From: Plantago major
Lineage: Eukaryota > Streptophyta > Magnoliopsida > Lamiales > Plantaginaceae
Reading direction: 5' to 3'
Length of the DNA stretch: 64,000 nt
Assembly (NCBI GenBank): GCA_026545765.1
Contig: JAIFAC010000110.1
Location: 62,001-126,000 of the forward strand
Part shown: positions 46,931 to 56,100 of the stretch, piece after piece
Layout of the letters: every line of letters begins with the position of its first letter
Position numbering within the stretch: position 1 is the stretch's first letter
The notes under the pieces: model-generated
The model's input: the letters and a program-made list of their open reading frames with translations, nothing else
The model's database searches: none
Told to the model about the DNA's origin: nothing
Program-made: the position numbers and the translations under genes

Positions 46931-47944
46931 TGTTGTGAATTTGTTTTGCGGTAGTGTATGAGGATAGAACGGAGTGGGTAAGGAATAGGATTAGACTGCT
47001 GAGCAAAGGCTGGGCCTTATTCCTTAAGACTGTATTTGCCCCGCTCTGGTGCTAACGGTTTACTTGACAAATAGTCTCCCAAGATAGAACAGCAGTAAGT
47101 GAATCAAAGTTCTAGCACTCGAACTTGACTCTGCGAACGAAACAATAAAGGTTTTTCTGGCTTTAGAGAGAGTAGTTTAAGAGAAGGAAGAAGAATGGAT
47201 TTCTGTGTGTTGAAATCGATTCTAGGGGGGGCTATTTATAATATTGAAGAGTTGCAGTCTGAATAGATGTATCCTTTCGCAGAAGGTCCTGCAAAACAAA
47301 AATTGACAGACACATTTGGAATTTTCGTTTGAATACATCCTTTGGCGAATGGTCGACCGATTCGCTCAAATTAAACCGAATCTGACACAACCGTTTGCTC
47401 GCACCAACCGGACTCGGCGATGGGTCGGTTTCAGATTTAACCGATTATCTTATGGGCTTAACCAAACACAAAATATTTCGCCCAAAACGATAATAATCAA
47501 CTCTAGATCATGACCATGAACCACGGACCGGACCTCGAACCCACGAGCCCACGGCCCCGAGCGAGGTTCGGCTCTGGCGGAGCCGGTGAGTGCGTGTGTA
47601 GAGCATCTAGCTCCTCCCCCCTTCCAAAAGCATGGGTGCCCTAAGGGCCCAATCACTTAACCCAAGCCTTGGACTAATAAGTAGTTTCTTCTTCCTCAAT
47701 TTTAGCCATGTGGGACTTTTCCCATTCCAACTCTTGGCATTCCATATTCAATGCATCAACCAACACACTTTGAGCTTCAATAACTCTTTCACCTTTCAAT
47801 GAACTTTAGTAATTCTTTCTCAAGTGTCTTCTACTACCATAGTAGATTATACACGTTTAATGAAACATCATTTCAAACGTGTGGGGCCCCTTTGGTTGAG
47901 GTACAAAGTCATGGACTAGCCTCATTAGTGCTAAAATTCTAACA
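46931..47944 (-). repeat. 5' LTR of the inner copia element (1014 bp)
   Basis: Same ends as 41167-42168. The middle segment 47123-47600 carries extra bases relative to its partner. Confidence 0.92.
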
Positions 47945-48456
47945 GGCTGAAGCGTTTGTGGGCGGCATGGTCGACCACGGGGTCGGGAAGGGAGAGGAGG
48001 TGGAGTGGCGTTTGGCTGAACGACATCCATGGGAGGAGAAATTGGAGGCGTAACAGGGTCGTGAAGGAGCATAGGAGATAGAATTGGGGGTGACGGAGGA
48101 GTAGCAGTGGGCGGAGGAGAACGGCGTACTGGAGGAGTAGTGAGTGGAGGAGAATTACGTGTTGGAGTAGCAGGAGAAGTAGGTGGAAGCGCTGGTAATT
48201 GAGCTGGATCAAAAGAATGACAGATTTGACATGGGCCTGAGTGAGTATAGGCTGGAGAAGGGGTGAAAGAATTGGGCTCTGTTACATTTGGTGGTTCAAG
48301 GAAACTTGTAAAGTCCAATTCGTTTTGTGGTGTGAAAACAGGATTAGTGGCATATGGGAAGCAAAACTCATCAAATTGAGCATGGCGGGTTATGTAAATA
48401 CGAGAGGTGGATGGATCCAAACTGCGAAACCCCTTATGGTGCATACTATATCCCAA
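47945..48456 (-). pseudogene. outer copia integrase C-terminus and Pro-rich linker
   Basis: It begins LGYSMHHKGFRSLDPSTSRI and YITRHAQFDE, the C-terminal block of copia integrases. A Pro/Ser/Thr-rich linker follows (PPVRRSPPPTATPPSPP) and leads to RT at 41151 after removal of the inner element. Upstream (to about 48720) remnants of the integrase continue in other frames. Confidence 0.75.
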
Positions 48457-48725
48457 AAATATGCAAGGATGGCTACGAGGGAAAAGTTTATGGGGTGCGT
48501 AATCTCGTAAGCATGGATATACTCGACATCCAAACGGGTGAAAGTTTGCATAATTAGGACAGTTACCGAAAACAGCCTCAAGAGGGGAGATGTTATTAAG
48601 AACTGGTGAAGGAAGTCGATTAATAACATAAACAACTGTAGAGAAGGCATCTGAAGACTGGAGAAGTGCACAAAGGCTGGTCCGAGCCCACGAAGGAACC
48701 AGTGAGACTTGTCAGCCGCATCTAG

Positions 48726-48910
48726 TCAGCAACCAAGAGCGGATAATTGATCGCAAATTGATTTGAATTGTAGACCATATTGAGAAACCGTACGAGAGCC
48801 TTTTTGAATGACATGAAGTTCGTCTTTGAGACGGAGCTCACGTAGCTTGGATGAGTGTTGAAACGCAGCGTGAAGAGAGTCCCATACAGCTTTGGAGGTG
48901 TACAGCCAAT

Positions 48911-48912
<2 letters not shown>
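48726..48912 (-). pseudogene. outer copia gag fragment
   Basis: About 60 codons ([35 protein letters not shown]) matching the middle of copia UBN2 gag, cut on one side by the TA repeat and on the other by a deletion that removes the rest of gag, protease and most of integrase. Confidence 0.75.

Positions 48913-48998
<86 letters not shown>
48913..48998. repeat. (TA)n microsatellite, about 86 bp
   Basis: An uninterrupted TA run that joins the truncated gag to the duplicated pol-end segment. Confidence 0.95.
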
Positions 48999-48999
<1 letters not shown>

Positions 49000-49462
49000 T
49001 CTGAAGGGTACAAGATTAATCCTAATTAGAAGAGATAACTACTAACTAATTAAATTACAACAAGACTACAATTGCTAAGCTAAAGAATAACTACAGTAAA
49101 ACCTCTATAAATTAATAATGTTGGGACCGGGATATTTTATTAATTTAGCGAGATATTATTATATCGATAAATTAATAATTTATTAATTTAAAGAGGTTTT
49201 ACGTATGGCCTTTAAATTTCCAAGTCCAATATACTAGTTACAGTGTATACTAGTTAGAGATGAAAAATAAGTTCCAATTAACATTTTATGAATTCACATT
49301 CACAAATTAATTGAATTTGTCAAGTTCATTGTTTTTGAATAAGTAAAAAGTTAGTTCATTGTACCAAAAGGTTGGTCCATAATACCAACATAGTACATTA
49401 AACATGGTTAGAAATTGATCACTATAAAATGGCCATTGAAATTTTTTAAAATCACATCAACT

Positions 49463-50429
49463 ATGGCTCCTAATCTGAAAGGTGTTCAAAAATCAACCAT
49501 GACCAATCAACAACGAAAACTGTTATGCGAGTATAAGAGAGGTCACCAAGAATGCACTCAACAAGATTTGGTACAGTGGGTTGACAAAACTTTCAATTTG
49601 AAAGTTAGTCAAGGAACAATATCAAACACTCTCAAGCGATCATCAGAGTTCCTATCAGCTGACTTTGACAAAGGTGGATCTTCCAAACGTCACAAACCAG
49701 CCACGTACCCGGACATGGAGAAAGTTGTTTATGAATGGTTTCTCCAACATCAAGAGCGTGTGATGTAACAGGAGAGCTAATCATAGAGAAGGCGGTTGAG
49801 GCGCTGAAGCTTTTGTATCCCCATGATCCTTCAGAGCATAAACTTTCATAAGGCTGGCTTGAGAAATTCAAGTTAAGGCATGGTATCAAATCATATCGCC
49901 ATTTCGGAGAAAGTGGCTCAGTCAACACACATGACATGGAGAAGAAATTGGAGTCTATAAGGGAAAAAATTGATCAATTTCCTATGAAAGATGTTTTTAA
50001 TATGGATGAAACTGGTTTGTTTTCAGGTTACAAGTTGACCATTCACTTGCAACAAAACAACTTGAAGGTAGGAAACAGGACAAGGAAAGGCTTACAATTG
50101 TTATTTGTTGCAATGAGGATGGCTCGGAAAAAATTCCTCTATAGATCATTGGTAAATATGCAAAGCCACGTTGTTTTAAGAATATCAACATGAATAGCCT
50201 AGATTGTGAATACCGTGCTAACAAAAGAGCATGGATGACTGAGTTGTTTTTTGTTATTCACAACAGGAAAGGCTTACAATTGTTATTCACAACATTTTGT
50301 TGCAATACGAGAAGACAACGCCCCAACTCTTTTAGTGCAATGGGGAGATTTAAAGATGAACTCAATATAGATTTGAAGTTTAACAAAAAACAAGTGACTA
50401 TAGATTCATATTTTACTAAACAATCTTAG
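49463..50429 (+). pseudogene. pogo-like transposase, several frame breaks
   Basis: From ATG 49463 the first part is a CENP-B-type N-terminal helix-turn-helix (TNQQRKLLCEYKRGH, QDLVQWVDKTFNLKVSQGTI). A second DNA-binding helix region follows (KVVYEWFLQHQERVM, WLEKFKLRHGIKSYRH), then the DDE region with its first acid in VFNMDETGLF. Stops at 49766 and near 49848 and at least two frameshifts interrupt it. The C-terminal end (QVTIDSYFTKQS) resembles the family's conserved tail. Inactive. Confidence 0.8.
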
Positions 50430-50459
50430 ATTTTGAAGTGTATGACAAATATATATATA

Positions 50460-52338
50460 CAATCAGTATGTATACCTGTATTTCCGCTATGCTACCTGAT
50501 ACAAATGGTATCAGAGCCATAAAGTCCCCGGGGAGAGTATTAGTTAATTAAACAAACTTGATTTTATAGTAAGTTTTAATTCTGGTAGACACGCATTTAA
50601 TTCCTTGGATAGGTGTGTAAGACGATGTCTGAATTAGCTTTTACGAAATCAAGCCAGTAAGATTAATGAATAAGCTTTTTGGGAACAATATGGCTTCTGC
50701 CTCATCATCTGTACCAGATACTAATGAAAATGTAGTATCTACTATTGAAAATACTTGGGAAGATAAAGATTTGTTCAATTGGAAACCACCAAACGTAGAT
50801 AAAAGTACAATATATAAACAAAGCATATTAGACTTGGATCGACATACTATAAAAGACGGAAGAACAAGTTCTTCCTTTAGTAAGTGATCAACAAACTTTA
50901 CATTTATTCACTAAAAAGTCAATTAGAAAGCATATAGCCAGTGGATACAAATTCTTACATATAGGTCTTGTACAAATTGCTATTAAACCTTTAACAAGAG
51001 AAGGATTAGATACTAGCATTTTTGTTGCACTTAGAGATGCTAGACATTTTGATTTTCAAGATTCCCTTTTAGGATTAATTGAAACAAGTCTTTGTAATGG
51101 ACCAATTTATTTTAATTGTTATCCAAATTTTACCATATCCCTGACTGACCCACATATTTTAGACATTCTTACTTTAAATGTAAAAACTCATAATTACAAA
51201 ATGAAGCATGGTTCTCATATATATGAAATATTTTATAGAATACATTACAAAGTTATGAATACGGGGTTAAATGTCAAGGCAGTACATTATGAAAAACCTT
51301 CTGGACAAACTATCTTTTGGGAAATTAATAAGTCAAAGTCTAATCTTACAATCCCTAAGACTATAGAATGGAAAAATGTTAATCTTCCTGAAACTTGGTT
51401 GCTTCCTTCTGGAACAATACCAAGATCCCAACCAATAGAAAATACTGAAATAGAAAATATAGTAGACCACCCAGATGGAGGGGTTAGTATAAGATTTAAC
51501 AGACAAGGTTCTATGTCATTCAGAGATTATAGCTCACAAAGAAATAGTGAAAATTTATCTCGGAGTAATTCCCATAGAAATTCTTTTAGTATTTTTGAAA
51601 GAGATAGACATAATTTTCAAGGAGTTAGAACACATAAAAATGTTGCCCAACCAGTTTATACTTCACAAGGTTTTAGTGATAACACAAATGATTTAGAACA
51701 ACAAGAAGAGGATAAACCAACTTCACCAAATCTTTCAAGCGTATACGTTTTGACAAAAGAATTTTGTATAGATAAAAGTTTGATAAAAAAAGATTTTATG
51801 AGTGAAAACAAACAAGAAAGAAAATGGTTCATGGAAACATTCTCCGAAAAACAAAGGAGTATCATAAGAAGTTGGTATGAATTTATGGTTACTACACAAA
51901 ATCATATACCATTTTTACTTATTTTTTCAAAAGTATGATAAACTTTCGCTTTTAACCAAAACAAAATCTTATTTTACAAAGAAAGATGGCTCAAGTGTCT
52001 CGCATGAATTTCCACCTTTAGAGCACAGAAGAACAAAGGTTTTAGCAGATGTCATAGATTGTACACCAGTCCTTACTGACAACAAAGAAGATGAGTCAGG
52101 AATGAAACAAAGGAATTACACTAATATAAGTTTACATTGTCTAAGAAAACAATTAGAAAGAATAGAAGATAGTATAGAAAAAAAATTAGGTAGCCAATCC
52201 CCAGTCGAGACAAATTTAGCATCCTCAAGTAAAGAACATACCTCACCGGATAAGCAGATACACAGATTTCCTTTTAAAATCAATGAGTATAAACCTAAGT
52301 TAACTGAAACAGAGATTCTTCAGAAAATAAATTCTAAG

Positions 52339-52339
<1 letters not shown>
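50460..52339 (+). pseudogene. endogenous pararetrovirus-like (caulimovirid) fragment with movement-protein-like frame
   Basis: About 1.9 kb inside the pogo element. A primer-binding-site-like sequence is followed by an N-terminal segment (50666-50887), a frame break, then a region from about 50865 to 51530 resembling the plant viral movement-protein family (PF01107). An Asn/Ser-rich spacer and a further region follow in two frames (to 51938, then to 52340). There is no coat protein, RT or zinc knuckle. The order (tRNA-Met site, then movement protein at the 5' end of the frame) fits caulimovirids or movement-protein-bearing retroelements seen in many plant genomes. At least two frame breaks make it non-functional. 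Confidence 0.65.
50506..50517 (+). other. tRNA-Met primer-binding site
   Basis: TGGTATCAGAGC is the 12-base complement of the 3' end of plant initiator tRNA-Met, used by caulimovirids and many LTR retroelements. It lies about 150 bases before the first virus-like frame. Confidence 0.75.

Positions 52340-52392
<53 letters not shown>
52340..52392. repeat. (TA)n microsatellite, 53 bp
   Basis: A TA run at the 3' limit of the pararetrovirus-like fragment; a short TA run also lies at its 5' limit (about 50449-50458). Confidence 0.95.
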
Positions 52393-52394
<2 letters not shown>

Positions 52395-52647
52395 AATTAT
52401 TTAGTAATTATTAATTTATAGTTTCGTTGGGACCAATATATATACACTGGGGTTTCAAAAAAATTATTATCTTATTATTTTATCGATTGGGCTCCAAATT
52501 TGTACTGGTCCCAAGTTGGGACTGGACAAAATATTAATTTTATCGAGGTTATTAATTTATCGAGTATTAATTTATAGAGGTTTTACTGTAATTAGACTAG
52601 GACTCGGTTGAGTAGGCAGGAACTTTAGAAGCTTCAGAAGGATGCTT

Positions 52648-53140
52648 AACAATAGCTAACCTAAATAAATAAATAACTATGAGGGTTAGGAAGAAAATAA
52701 TAGTAAAATTCGAAGGCTGGAGATCTAAAACTTTAATTTCTAACAACTGCGACTTGGAGATGTTAAAGCTCCATGTTCAGAGCTCCGGTCATGTAGGTTG
52801 GAAAAAAGTCATTCGGATTGTTTGATTACAAACTTGAGTTGAGTAACGACTAACGACGTTTTCTTTTAAAAGATGAAGACTTAAAGCTGAATAACACAAA
52901 AGTTTGGGTGCCTTTTTGCAAATTCGGAAAAGCGGAGTGTTACACTTACACTTGACACCGTTAAGCAAAGCATCCTGAGACCTGAGGTAACCAGTACAAA
53001 ACCCATCAAATACATATCCTGAAATCATTGAAGCAACGAATCTCTATCTCTCCCGGGAAATGGAATACTCTGTAGAAATCTGACACAGCTACAACACTAC
53101 TCTGTGATTTCAACATAGAACAAGCTCTAATTCGAAAACA
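52648..53140. other. spacer and promoter of the DUF639 gene
   Basis: No gene seen. It is the region between the transposon stack and the DUF639 start and presumably holds its promoter and 5' UTR. Confidence 0.4.
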
Positions 53141-56100
53141 ATGGAGAATGAAGGTGGAGATATTGTGCAAAAGAGTGATAGTATGTGGCTGTTGAAGTCG
53201 CTCTTCTCTCCGAGCAGCAAAAGCAGGGCTTCCGATTTTGACGACGCTGATTCGCCCAACGAATCAAATGACATTCCCTTTCTCTCTCCTATCGCCAATT
53301 CCGTCGTCTCTCGCTGCGCCAAGTAACCAATTCTGCTCTTAATTGCTCGTTTTGATCACTGTTATGTACCGTTGCTTGCGAATTGCCCTAGATGTGTTAC
53401 AGTCGGAGTTTTTAAATGTTGCACATTAGAGATCATGTTATTTGCAGCTGTATAGCGTTTGCGTTAACTCGATGCACAAACTAAAGTTGGGGAGGGATTT
53501 TGCACTGACCTGATTTGGTTCTGTTAATCAAATTGAAATGATAAATTGGTGATAATTCATTTCTGGATGTATGATTCAGTAGGAAATACAGGAGAACAGT
53601 TATTAAAATGAACATGCGTTTGGATAGAATGAGATTTATTGATTAGGTATTAACGTGCAAGAATTTCATAGTAGCTTTTAACGAAAGGCAAAACTTAACC
53701 TGCCTATCACAATATGGTGTGGTTTGCTTATTGCTGAATGTATAAATGATGTGAATGTATACAGTTGAATGCAAATGATTCTGCATTGCCTCCCTCCATT
53801 TTCGTTTTGTGTGATGCTATGTTTTCACAAGAGAAATAGTATTTGTAGGACAATTACTGTAAATGGATTATAAATTTATGACTCCTTTCTATCTCAACTT
53901 ATATATTCCAAACATGATTTCATGTTGTTCAATCACCAATTCAGCACACCGACCGGTGTCTTTTCTCAAGAAGAATTACAAGTCCAATCACCATCTATCA
54001 ATCTCGAACTGACATTCCAAAAGGCGTTTAAGACATATCGGGGGTTGAGCAGTTTAAGAATTCACACAATTTGTGTATCAAATTTTAACAAGAGCATCTT
54101 TGTTGAAGTTTTGGTGGCCCCAGATAATCCCTCTTCTTGATTTCCAAGGACACAAATAGTTATGTGGATATTTGCCTTGGTTTCTTTGTAAGTGGAGCTG
54201 GTAAAAAACTTTCCATTACGTACTACCAGCTCTGTTCTTACTAGTTCATCTGTATTCTAATTTCATGTGTTTTTCACTGAATTCAGCATAGCTAAGGATT
54301 CCAAAAGTGTTGGAGACTAATTTAATTGCATGATGATTCTGTTTATCTAGCATACTTTGACAGAAGAAAGATTATGCTACAAAATCAAAATTATCACACA
54401 GCAAATTAAGATTGAATCGTCTACTTTATTGTAGTAAGCTACTCTCTTTATTAGTCTTCAGTACAAGTAAGTTGATGAGAAATCACTATATCTGTTACAG
54501 AGGTGCTACATAGTGCTGTTATGCGAGTCGAGCCTTACCGAGGGCTCGGCTCGGCTCGGTAAGGCTCGACTCGGCTCGGTTCGGTTCGATAAGCTATTTC
54601 GAGCCGAGCCGAGCCTGACTTCATACTTGTTTCGTTATCGAGCCGAGCCGAGCCGATAAAGCTCGTCAAGAGTAATTTTTTAATAAATTTATATTTTTTA
54701 TACATATTTTTAATATTTTTATAGATAAGGCTCGTTAAAGCTCGATAAGGCTCGTTAATACTCATAATTTTTCGAGTTCGAGCCGAGCTCGTTACATGTT
54801 ACTCGTGCTCGAGCCCGTTTTTTTATTCGTTTTGTTAACGAGCCGAGCTCGGGCTCGAGTCGAGTATCACAATACTCGGCTCGGCTCGGCTCGTTTAACA
54901 GCACTAGTGCTACATGACAGCGAGTCCTTTTTTGTTTTATAGATATATCTGCCTTCCTGTAGTGAATTGTTCCTGATGCTTTCTGCCTTGACCTTTTTTC
55001 TTGTTTCATGAGAAAGTGTATTTGCCAGTTGAGATAAAGATAGTAGCTGCATGGTTCACTTTACGTCAGAAGAACCTGATTCCCTTGATCCTCAAGCCAG
55101 CGTCTTTCTTAGAAAGTTGAATTGTCACCACATTCTTCGGATTTGTTTACTGGAAGTTGATTTTAGAACTACTAACTCACAAAGGAAAATGTGCTCTTAC
55201 GGAACTTGTGCTGCCAAACTTGCTCCCACTCATATGCTTAAGATGGCTTCAGCCCTTGCAGAATGTTGTCTCCAGCAACTCAGGCTTCTTTCTTTGGATT
55301 AAGTGTTTCAGTCAAGCTAAAAGATTGTGTACTACGATACACAAGTGTTACTAAGTGAAGACGAAATATCCTTGTTCATATAATCTCAAGCCATCTTGGA
55401 TTAGTTTTTTTTTGCCTGTTCATCATAACATAATATGACTTGAGACTTAAGGCATCCACCTTGTGGACACACTGTTTCTTGAATCTTGCATGCTATATGG
55501 TTCTGCTTCTTAAATTAACGCACGTATTGTGCATCTCAACCTCAATTATAAGTCCTGAAGGGAATTTCACGTGCTGGTTGTGGTAACTGCAAAGTAATCT
55601 GAGTTTCATGCTGTCAATAAAGATCAGACAATGAACCAACCTATCTTTACTAGTAGCAAGCGTCTTTAATATTTCCACTATTCAGAAGCACGTCATTTTG
55701 TTTTGCTTTTAGATTTTCCCACAGTTGTATTCGTAGGACCTTTATAGCACAATAAAATCAATTCAACATGTTATTTTCACCTCAAGCAATCTTAATCTCC
55801 TGTTGATGTTTTAGGAAGTAAATTAACATATACTTCACAAGTTGAATAGTTCTACCTATCGTAAGTTTTCATGCCTAAGGGAGTATCAATTTCTTGCAGG
55901 ATCCTGGGTATATCTAGTAAAGAGTTACAGCATCATTTTGATGAGTTACCTGACACTGTAAAGAAACCCCCATCGTATGCCAGGAACTTTCTTGAATTCT
56001 GCTCATACAAAGCTTTATGTATGGATGTTACACGTCCAAATTATTTAAGTGATCAGGAGTTTCGCCGCCTTATATTTGATATGATGCTTGCATGGGAAGC

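Larger units (their letters stand above)
41167..47944 (-). mobile_element. second Ty1/copia retrotransposon with both LTRs, 6.8 kb
   Basis: LTRs 46931-47944 (5') and 41167-42168 (3') read TGTTAGAATTTTAGCAC...AATTCACAACA on the minus strand. A 5-bp target duplication GGCTG lies at 41162-41166 and 47945-47949, in the linker and RT of the outer copia. The internal region encodes gag, integrase and RT-RNase H in copia order, with many frame breaks. A purine-rich tract (ATGTGGGGAT) precedes the 3' LTR. No tRNA-Met-type PBS lies next to the 5' LTR. It is non-autonomous now. Confidence 0.92.
49094..52588 (+). mobile_element. pogo/Lemi1-like (Tc1/mariner superfamily) transposon
   Basis: Terminal inverted repeats begin CAGTAAAACCTCTATAAATT at both ends, and TA target duplications lie at 49092-49093 and 52589-52590. 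This is the terminal sequence known from Arabidopsis Emigrant/Lemi1 elements. It encodes a broken pogo-type transposase and is itself interrupted by a pararetrovirus-like fragment (about 50460-52339). It sits inside the 148-bp duplicated segment of the outer copia element, whose two halves rejoin after removal. Confidence 0.9.
37621..52647 (-). mobile_element. decayed Ty1/copia retrotransposon interrupted by nested elements
   Basis: The outermost layer of a transposon stack, read on the minus strand: a gag piece (48726-48912), the integrase C-terminus and linker (47945-48456), RT (40209-41166) and RNase H to the end of pol (37718-38453). A 148-bp segment covering the end of pol and its downstream DNA (37621-37768) is repeated at the other side (49003-49093 continuing at 52589-52647). 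It is interrupted by a solo LTR, by a complete-ended copia element and by a pogo-like transposon. Most of gag, protease and integrase is deleted. Genuine LTRs were not identified. Confidence 0.75.

Noticed and set aside
46490-46954. 154-codon plus-strand frame
   Set aside because: It is antisense to the gag region of the inner copia element and has no recognisable features.
41167-47944. Inner copia element as an intact autonomous retrotransposon
   Set aside because: Despite both LTRs and a TSD, gag, RT and RNase H are frame-broken and the catalytic RT motif is damaged.
53922-54140. 72-codon frame in DUF639 intron 1
   Set aside because: Exon 1 and exon 2 join in phase without it, and the peptide matches nothing I recognise.
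55051-55354. Overlapping frames before DUF639 exon 2
   Set aside because: No family resemblance and no consistent splice phase; possibly a captured fragment, but unsupported.
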